Assembly (NCBI GenBank): GCA_016871475.1
Contig: VHDG01000355.1
Coordinates: forward strand, 1 to 5,052
From: Verrucomicrobiota bacterium
Lineage (GTDB): Bacteria > Verrucomicrobiota > Verrucomicrobiia > Limisphaerales > UBA11320
Reading direction: 5' to 3'
DNA length: 5,052 nt
The notes under the pieces are model-generated. The model saw only the letters and a list, made by a program, of their open reading frames with translations. It was not told the origin of the DNA and did not search any database. Shown here in pieces: positions 1 through 5,052 of this stretch; positions within the stretch are counted from its first letter, which is position 1; the number at the start of each line of letters is the position of its first letter. Both the position numbers and the translations under genes were made by a program.

Positions 1-107
1 CCGCCCTCACAGCCGATGTGGCGCAACGGATGGGCTACCGGAATGTGTCCAGCCTGATCGGTGGCTACAAAGCCATTGTGACAGCCGGCTGGCCTGTGGA
101 GAAGTGA
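1..107 (+). CDS. Rhodanese-like domain protein, C-terminal end (partial)
   Basis: Only the last 34 codons (reading from base 3 to the TGA at 105-107) are in the window. The translation contains GYRNVSSLIGGYKAIVTAGWPV, split here as GYRNVSSLIGG followed by YKAIVTAGWPV. This matches the usual end of a rhodanese fold, where an 'MGY.NV..L.GG...W...G.PV' stretch forms the last strand and helix. Rhodanese domains carry sulfur as a persulfide on a loop cysteine. That cysteine lies upstream of the window, so I cannot tell whether the domain is catalytic, nor whether the protein is a single-domain rhodanese or a larger fusion. The stop follows the domain end almost at once, so the rhodanese unit is C-terminal. 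The next gene starts 31 bp downstream on the same strand, so co-transcription is possible. The domain call is fairly secure; the specific role is unknown. Confidence 0.75.
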   Translation, partial: ALTADVAQRMGYRNVSSLIGGYKAIVTAGWPVEK

Positions 108-138
108 TCAGTCCAGCGAACCCAACCTCCAAGCCCTC

Positions 139-633
139 ATGAAACTTCGATTTGCCCTCATCGCTCTCTGCCTCTCCGCGGCTTCGGCGTGTGTGTGGAG
201 TCAATCCCAGCCCGTGGCTCCCAAGAAACCGGGGGATGCCGTGACCTTGGGAACGATATCCATCAAGGGGGAGGTCAAACCGGGGAACTCCGTGACTGCG
301 GTTGTCCAGTTCAAGATCGATCCGGGTTTCCACGTCCAGGCCAACCCCACCTCCGAGCCGAACTTCATCCCGGCTGTGCTTCGCCTCGAGCCGGCAGCGG
401 ATGTGCAATGGTCTCCGCCGACCTACCCGCCGGCGAAGGAGGAGAAGGTTCAGGGACTCGAGAAGCCGCTGAAGGTTTACGAGAAGACCTTCGAGATCCT
501 CGTGCCCGTCAAGATCGGGGCCAAGGCGTCACTTCCGGTTCGAATTCCGGCAGTGCTCTCCTACCAGGCCTGCAAAGGCCCGGTCTGCTACGCTCCACGC
601 AAGCTCAAGCTGGAGATTCCCATCGGGCCCTGA
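139..633 (+). CDS. Exported stand-alone DsbD alpha-domain-like protein (thiol-disulfide interchange)
   Basis: This 164-residue protein has a basic start (MKLR) and a hydrophobic stretch to about residue 17, then a signal-peptidase-type ASA before Cys18, so it is probably exported. Cys18 could instead be a lipoprotein cysteine, but the preceding residues are a poor lipobox. After a Pro/Lys-rich linker, residues about 35-162 resemble the immunoglobulin-like N-terminal domain of DsbD. Visible marks are a 'GFHVQANP' segment (63-70), a 'PPTYPPAKEEK' segment (93-103), a beta-rich 'VYEKTFEILVPV' stretch, and 'YQACKGPVCYAP' (142-153), which holds Cys145 and Cys150. In DsbD the equivalent Cys pair takes electrons from the membrane domain and passes them to periplasmic thiol proteins. 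Here both the membrane domain and the C-terminal thioredoxin domain are absent, so the electron donor must be elsewhere or the role differs. The ATG at 139 is chosen because it gives the signal peptide; no Shine-Dalgarno motif is visible before it. The 31-bp gap from the rhodanese gene suggests an operon. Confidence 0.8.
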   Translation: MKLRFALIALCLSAASACVWSQSQPVAPKKPGDAVTLGTISIKGEVKPGNSVTAVVQFKIDPGFHVQANPTSEPNFIPAVLRLEPAADVQWSPPTYPPAKEEKVQGLEKPLKVYEKTFEILVPVKIGAKASLPVRIPAVLSYQACKGPVCYAPRKLKLEIPIGP

Positions 634-732
634 CCCACTTTCGGCTTGAGCAACTCCTGGCCGGGCGGCTTTATCCGGCCGCGCTTCCCGCATCACCTCT
701 GAGTCATGGATGCCTGAAGCTCCGACTTTATT
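634..732. other. Intergenic spacer with GC-rich inverted repeat
   Basis: This 99-bp gap separates the DsbD-like gene from the large cytochrome gene. It contains GGCCGG at 659-664 and CCGGCC at 675-680, a perfect 6-bp stem around a 10-nt loop. An alternative pairing is GCGGC 665-669 with GCCGC 678-682. No T-run follows, so it is not a classic intrinsic terminator, although it could attenuate or end transcription in another way. I see no convincing promoter and no Shine-Dalgarno motif before the start codon at 733. Confidence 0.35.
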
Positions 733-3700
733 ATGATGAAGCTATCTGACCGTTCCCGATCCTTCGGAGCCTTCCTGGTCTTGTGGGCGATTTCCTCACT
801 GCCTGCAGCGGGTGCCCCGGCGACCTTTGACTTTCCGATCTACAAGAACAAGCCCTCGGGGCGTCAGCTCAGCGGACAACACGCGCCCGCCTCCACTCCG
901 GCGTTGTCTCCCCGTGACGCGCAGAAGCAGTTCGTGGTTCCCCAGGGGTTCGAGGTTCGCCTGTTTGCGGCGGAGCCGATGGTGGTCAACCCCGTCGCGA
1001 TGACCTGGGATGACCGGGGCCGCTTGTGGGTGGTGGAGCTCTATGAGTATCCGATGGGTTCCAAGCCGGGTGAAAAGGGCAGGGACCGGATCAAGATTCT
1101 TGAGGATGTCGATGCGGACGGGGTTGCGGACACCGTGAAGGTTTTCGCCGATGGTTTTAATCTGGCGACAGGAATTCTGGTGGCCAACGACGGCGTGTAC
1201 CTCGGTCAAGCGCCGCACTTGCTGTTCCTGCAGGATACCAATGGAGATGACAAGGCCGACAAGCAGACCGTGGTGATGACTGGGTTTGGGCTGGAGGATC
1301 GGCATGAGCTCCTGAATGGGTTCACCTGGGGGCCGGATGGTCAGATCTACATGACCCATGGTGTGTTCACCTTCACGAAGGCGGTAAACCCTGATCAGCC
1401 CAAGGCAGAGCCTGTGGTGCTCACGGCCGGAGTGGCCCGATACAACACGAGGAGCGGCGCCTTTGAAGTCTTTGCCGAGGGCACGAGCAACCCGTGGGGA
1501 GTGGACTTCGATCGCTACGGCAACGCTTTCGTCAGCGCCTGTGTCATCGATCATCTGTTCCATCTGGCACCCGGCGGCTTGTACTCCAGGCAGGCGGGAC
1601 AGGCGCCCCATCCCTACGGATATGAATATCTTCCGAGCATCGTGGACCATAAGCACCATATGGCCGCCTATGCCGGGGTTAACATTTTGCAAGGCGACCA
1701 ATGGCCGAAGGAGTGGCAGGGAGCCGCGCTGCACGGAAACATCCACCAGAATGCCCTCAACATCGACCGCCTCAGTCCCAAGGGCAGCTCCTTCGTCGCG
1801 AGCAGGTGGAACGACTCCGGTGATTTCCTGACCACCAAGGATGGATGGTTCATGCCGGTGAGCACACAGACCGGGCCGGATGGGGCGGTCTGGGTCATGG
1901 ACTGGTACGACAAATACCCCTGCTATCAGAATGCGAACGCAGATCCTGAGGGGGTGGATCGCGAGCATGGCCGGATCTGGCGCGTGGTCTGGACCGGTGC
2001 AGAGCCTGGGCGGCCCGTGGCCTCTCGACCTGAAGCGGCGATGAATCTATCCGGACTCCCATCCGCTGACCTGGCCAAGCTGCTGGCCCATCCGAATGTG
2101 TGGCATCGCCGGATGGCTCAACGGATCCTGAACGGGCGGGGATTGACCGCATTTGGTCCACGAGAACTCCATGTCAGCACGCCCTTGCACGAGATGCTTC
2201 GGAAGGGGGAAAGCCTCGATGCACGCCTCTCAGCGCTCTGGACCTTGCATGGAACCGGGTTGCTCGACGATGGCTGGCTCGATGAGGTTGCGAAGGATCC
2301 GGAGCCGGCCTTGCGCGCCTGGGCAGCCCGACTTACCGGGGAACGCGGCTACCCGCTGGGTGACGCGCTCAAGCGCCTGGCCACGTTGGCGGAGGACAAG
2401 GATCCCACCGTCCGATTGGCGGTCGCGGTCGCAGCCCGGCAGTTCGTCTCCGGATCACTCACGGTCAATACCCCATCCAAGGTGCCCGTTCACGAGGTCA
2501 TCACCGGCCCGATACTCAGCACCCTTTTCGTAGGTTATCGGGAACGTACCCGCGGCGAGAGCGATCGCACCCTTGAGTTTCTCTACTGGATGGCCCTGGA
2601 GCCGATAGTGGCGTTCGATCCGGTCCACGCGATCGGGTTTTACAAACAGGATGGCGCTGAGCGGGAAATGCCGTTCTCCGGAAACATCCTGCGAAAGATC
2701 ATGCGCCGTGCCAGCGATCTCCGGGATTCCACCATGCTCTCGAGAGCGGTGATGGAGTTCGGGAAGATCCCCGAAACAGCCTCGTCGGCTCTCATGGCCG
2801 GACTCAGAGGGCTGCTCGAGGGCCAGCGTGGCAACCCGGTGGCGCCGATTGCTGACGCTGTTGCAGTGATCCGGAAGCTGGCGTCCGCGCCGGACCAGCG
2901 TGTGAAGGACCTGGCGCAGCAGCTGGCGGTCCTGTGGGGTGACGCCGAGTCACTTCGTACAAGCCTTGTTCGCATGGAGGATATGTCGCTGCCCGCTCCC
3001 GAGCGTATCGCCGTCATCCAGAGTCTGAGGACGCAGAAGACGGACCAGGCCCGGGATGGAATGCTGAAGGTGGTGGGATCCACCTCTCCTGATTCAGTCC
3101 GGGTGGAGGCGATCCGCGCGCTGGGCCAGGTCGGGAACGAGGCGACGGGCGACCGTCTGTTGGCTCTTTGGGACACCCTCTCACCTGCTGCGAGGCGTGC
3201 AACGGCCGAACAGCTGGCCACTCGCGAGATCTGGATCATCGCCTTCCTGAAGGCATGCAAGTCCGAGAAGGTCAAACGCGGTGACGTTCCGCCGACGGTC
3301 GTTCGGTCCATCGCCACGCATCGTTCGGAAAGCATTCGAAAGCTCTCCGAGGAGACCTTCGGGCGTTTCAATCAAACGCCGGATGAAAAGCTCAGGCTGA
3401 TTGCCGCGAAGCGCAAGGTCGTGGTCGAGGGCGCCGTGGATCTGAATGCGGGACACGAGGTTGCCCGAAAAGCCTGTTTCGTCTGTCACGCCATGCACGG
3501 GGAAGGGGGAGCCGTGGGACCGGACCTCACGGGTGTGGGCAGAAGCTCCCTCGACGCGCTTCTTCACAATGTGATCCACCCGAACGAAATCATCGGGGTG
3601 GGGTATGAGAACGTGGAAGTGGAAACCAAGGATGACCGGCACGTGAGCGGCAGGATGACTGAGAACAGCGCGGTTCGTGTGCGGCTGCTGATGGCGAATG

Positions 3701-4401
3701 GACAGGAGGAGGCCGTGGCCAAGACGGAGATTCGATCGCTTCGGGTGACCCCCAACTCCGTCATGCCCGAGGGATTGGAACAGATGCCCGAGGCGGATTT
3801 CCGGAACATGATCTGGTTCATCCTTGCGCATCCGAAGGACGGGAAGCCGCTGACGGACGAGAGAAAGCGGGAGCTGATCCGTGGCGGCGGTGACCACTCG
3901 TCCATCGAGCGACGTTCCCCGGCGGACGAACTTGGAAACGATGGCGAGGCGGTGGCTTTATGGAATCCGGATTGGATCATCAGCAACGGGAACGCGGCAG
4001 GTTCCGCGGGCAAGCTTCCTGAGTTCGGGGGTCGCCGGAATGTGCTCGTGACTCGGCCCGTGGATGCGGCCACTCCAGCCTCCATCGCACGCGCGATCAA
4101 TCTGCCCCGTGGACAAAGCTCCTATCTTCGAACTCACGTCACTGCACGCGAGAGTGGGGACTGGGAGCTGCGCGTCTGTGTGGAAGGAGAGGTGATTCAA
4201 CGCCAGACGATCCGGCGAACTGCGGAAGTCTGGCAGGAGGTGCGGGTGGATTTGTCGGCCTATGCGGGTCGTCGGATCGCGCTGAGGCTTGAGAATGCCG
4301 CCTTCGGGAACGCCGATGACTACGCCTACTGGTCTGACGTGGCGGTTGTTCCGAACTCAGATCGCCAGGCTGGTCTTCGGATTCCGGGTGAGGTTCCGTA
4401 A
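733..4401 (+). CDS. PVC-type exported monoheme protein: beta-propeller, HEAT-like repeats, cytochrome c, C-terminal beta-sandwich
   Basis: This 1222-residue protein starts with a signal peptide (hydrophobic 11-27, likely cleavage near 'PAAGA'), so it is exported. Residues about 67-420 form a propeller like the PVC 'membrane-bound dehydrogenase' N-terminal family. It opens with 'VPQGFEVRLFAAEP' and has calcium-loop-like DVDADGVAD (125-133) and DTNGDDKAD (168-176), then 'NPWGVDFD' and 'GPDGAVWVMDWYD'. From about 447 to 890 it is alpha-helical and HEAT-like, including 'LAHPNVWHRR', the family motif 'FLYWMALEP' (616-624) and 'VRVEAIRALG' (from 789). Residues about 904-1035 are a cytochrome c domain with one heme site, C915-F-V-C918-H919, then GPDLTG (929-934) and a probable axial Met1011 in 'MPEGL'. 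Residues about 1077-1222 look like a beta-sandwich ligand-binding domain. The family is thought to be periplasmic and perhaps to oxidise sugars or related compounds, passing electrons to the heme; its substrate is unknown. ATG codons at 733 and 736 are both possible starts. There is no frameshift and no second heme motif. Confidence 0.92.
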   Translation: MMKLSDRSRSFGAFLVLWAISSLPAAGAPATFDFPIYKNKPSGRQLSGQHAPASTPALSPRDAQKQFVVPQGFEVRLFAAEPMVVNPVAMTWDDRGRLWVVELYEYPMGSKPGEKGRDRIKILEDVDADGVADTVKVFADGFNLATGILVANDGVYLGQAPHLLFLQDTNGDDKADKQTVVMTGFGLEDRHELLNGFTWGPDGQIYMTHGVFTFTKAVNPDQPKAEPVVLTAGVARYNTRSGAFEVFAEGTSNPWGVDFDRYGNAFVSACVIDHLFHLAPGGLYSRQAGQAPHPYGYEYLPSIVDHKHHMAAYAGVNILQGDQWPKEWQGAALHGNIHQNALNIDRLSPKGSSFVASRWNDSGDFLTTKDGWFMPVSTQTGPDGAVWVMDWYDKYPCYQNANADPEGVDREHGRIWRVVWTGAEPGRPVASRPEAAMNLSGLPSADLAKLLAHPNVWHRRMAQRILNGRGLTAFGPRELHVSTPLHEMLRKGESLDARLSALWTLHGTGLLDDGWLDEVAKDPEPALRAWAARLTGERGYPLGDALKRLATLAEDKDPTVRLAVAVAARQFVSGSLTVNTPSKVPVHEVITGPILSTLFVGYRERTRGESDRTLEFLYWMALEPIVAFDPVHAIGFYKQDGAEREMPFSGNILRKIMRRASDLRDSTMLSRAVMEFGKIPETASSALMAGLRGLLEGQRGNPVAPIADAVAVIRKLASAPDQRVKDLAQQLAVLWGDAESLRTSLVRMEDMSLPAPERIAVIQSLRTQKTDQARDGMLKVVGSTSPDSVRVEAIRALGQVGNEATGDRLLALWDTLSPAARRATAEQLATREIWIIAFLKACKSEKVKRGDVPPTVVRSIATHRSESIRKLSEETFGRFNQTPDEKLRLIAAKRKVVVEGAVDLNAGHEVARKACFVCHAMHGEGGAVGPDLTGVGRSSLDALLHNVIHPNEIIGVGYENVEVETKDDRHVSGRMTENSAVRVRLLMANGQEEAVAKTEIRSLRVTPNSVMPEGLEQMPEADFRNMIWFILAHPKDGKPLTDERKRELIRGGGDHSSIERRSPADELGNDGEAVALWNPDWIISNGNAAGSAGKLPEFGGRRNVLVTRPVDAATPASIARAINLPRGQSSYLRTHVTARESGDWELRVCVEGEVIQRQTIRRTAEVWQEVRVDLSAYAGRRIALRLENAAFGNADDYAYWSDVAVVPNSDRQAGLRIPGEVP

Positions 4402-4404
4402 GGG

Positions 4405-4428
4405 ACCGCGGCCCGCGAGGTCAGCGGT
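4405..4428. terminator. Possible short hairpin between convergent genes
   Basis: The 19-bp gap between two facing stop codons is GC-rich. ACCGC (4405-4409) can pair with GCGGT (4424-4428), or a smaller CGCG/CGCG hairpin (4407-4410 with 4414-4417) can form with a 3-nt loop. The outer stem overlaps the stop codon of the - strand gene (4421-4423). No T-run is present on either side, so a bidirectional terminator is suggested by its position more than by its sequence. Confidence 0.25.
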
Positions 4429-5052
4429 TCTCTCCCGCTCGTTCCAGGGATGCCTGGCGTGGGAAGCGACGGCGTTGATACCACGCGACGGCAAACAGGT
4501 CGGCGATGCCGCGCCACAGCCTGTTCCACACTCCGTACTTCGAGATCCCGGCCACTCTCGGGCGGTGATCAACTTCTATCTCCAGCGTCCTGAACCCGCC
4601 ACCCTGGACGATGATGGGAAGAAAGCGATGGAGCCCGTTGAACCCGAACACCCCTTCCAGGGTGCGACGCTCAAAGAGCCGAAGCGCGCAGCCGGTATCA
4701 GCAAAGTCGGCTCCCAGGGCAGCTTTTCGAGCAGCCCGGGCGATGGCAGAGGAGGTTCTTCGAATCCAGGAGTCCCGTCGTTTCGCACGCCGACCACATA
4801 CAAACTCGACCTCCCCCAGGTGCTCCAGCATTTGAAGCAGGTCGGCCGGATTGTTCTGTCTGTCCCCATCCAGGGTTGCAACCAGGCGGCTCTCGGACTG
4901 CTGAATCCCGGTCCACAGAGCAGCGCTTTGCCCGGCGTTGCGATCGTGCTTCAGCCCGCGGACCTCAGGGTGTTCCCGAGCTGCCTGTTGGATTCGCTCC
5001 CAGGTGCGATCGCGACTGGCGTCGTCCACGAGCCACACTTCAAACCTGCGAG
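4421..5052 (-). CDS. Family 2 glycosyltransferase (polyprenyl-phosphate sugar transferase-like), N-terminus cut off by window edge
   Basis: The reading frame stays open to the right edge. A GTG at 5038 is a possible start codon, but the codons before it (R-R-F-E) continue the family pattern 'yEvwLVDDaSrDrT', so GTG is internal and about 30-40 N-terminal residues are missing. Counting from that GTG codon, the GT-A fold shows VDDAS (4-8), 'NAGQSAAL' (34-41), the metal/nucleotide-sugar motif D57-G-D59 in 'LDGDRQNNP', and 'DTGCALRLF' (114-122). It also shows 'GLHRFLP' (135-141), 'HRPRVAGISKYG' (158-169) and 'NRLWRGIADLFAVAWYQRR' (172-190). This set resembles dolichol/undecaprenyl-phosphate mannosyl- or glucosyltransferases, which load a sugar onto a lipid carrier at the inner face of the membrane. 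The protein ends about 15 residues after 'WYQRR' with no C-terminal transmembrane helices, unlike the ArnC/GtrB type. Donor sugar and acceptor cannot be read from the sequence. The gene is convergent with the cytochrome gene, with 19 bp between the stop codons, so it belongs to a different transcription unit. Confidence 0.88.
   Translation of the reverse strand, partial: RRFEVWLVDDASRDRTWERIQQAAREHPEVRGLKHDRNAGQSAALWTGIQQSESRLVATLDGDRQNNPADLLQMLEHLGEVEFVCGRRAKRRDSWIRRTSSAIARAARKAALGADFADTGCALRLFERRTLEGVFGFNGLHRFLPIIVQGGGFRTLEIEVDHRPRVAGISKYGVWNRLWRGIADLFAVAWYQRRRFPRQASLERAGENR

Noticed and set aside
646..674. Possible promoter: TTGAGC (646-651), 17-nt spacer, CTTTAT (669-674)
   Set aside because: The -35-like box matches the consensus at 4 of 6 positions and the -10-like box at only 3 of 6. 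The -10-like box sits in the loop of the inverted repeat. This is no better than chance for a 99-bp gap.
189..749. A 186-codon + strand frame overlapping the DsbD-like gene and the following gap
   Set aside because: It is out of frame with the DsbD-like protein, is Gly/Arg/Pro-rich with no domain, and overlaps the start of the next gene. The frame at 139-633 has a signal peptide and family motifs.
796..1968. A 390-codon open frame on the - strand inside the large cytochrome gene
   Set aside because: It lies wholly opposite the propeller-coding region, whose + strand translation matches a known family. The - strand product has no recognisable domain, and long antisense frames are expected in GC-rich genes with biased third positions.
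2071..3400. Possible DNA repeats underlying the HEAT-like region
   Set aside because: The repeat character is visible only as a loose helical protein pattern. I found no nucleotide-level tandem repetition.
2640..4100. Overlapping - strand open frames of 178-243 codons (2640-3371, 3181-3897, 3564-4100)
   Set aside because: They overlap each other and the HEAT/cytochrome coding region and are rich in Arg, Ser and Pro, as is typical of shadow frames. They show no motifs.
4611..4835. A 74-codon + strand frame opposite the glycosyltransferase
   Set aside because: It lies antisense to a well-supported GT-A coding region and its product is a low-complexity Arg/Ser-rich sequence with no motif.

Overview
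The window looks like a high-GC chromosomal segment from a bacterium of the PVC superphylum, most likely Verrucomicrobiota or a close relative. The main evidence is the 1222-residue protein that fills most of it. It combines a beta-propeller, an alpha-helical repeat region and a c-type heme domain, an architecture known almost only from Planctomycetes and Verrucomicrobia ('PVC-type heme-binding CxxCH protein'). Neither complete gene has a recognisable Shine-Dalgarno sequence, which fits such a lineage but does not prove it.

Layout, left to right. Positions 1-107 hold the last 34 codons of a rhodanese-like domain protein (+ strand). After a 31-bp gap, 139-633 (+) encodes a small exported protein resembling the N-terminal (alpha) domain of the disulfide reductase DsbD, with a Cys pair but no membrane domain or thioredoxin domain. 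The 99-bp gap 634-732 contains a GC-rich inverted repeat and no gene. Positions 733-4401 (+) encode the large exported monoheme protein. A convergent 19-bp gap follows, with a short possible hairpin. From 4421 to the right edge on the - strand lies the C-terminal part of a family 2 glycosyltransferase, whose N-terminus lies outside the window.

How they may work together: the rhodanese and DsbD-alpha-like genes are close and co-directional and may share a transcript. The DsbD-alpha-like protein and the heme protein would both act outside the cytoplasmic membrane. A thiol-redox helper beside a protein that needs a reduced CxxCH for heme attachment is a plausible but unproven link. The glycosyltransferase is convergent and probably belongs to a separate, envelope-glycan-related unit.

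I see no RNA gene, CRISPR array, insertion sequence or phage feature, and no clear evidence of an entirely new system. The points most worth following are the post-cytochrome C-terminal domain of the large protein and the stand-alone DsbD-alpha-like protein.
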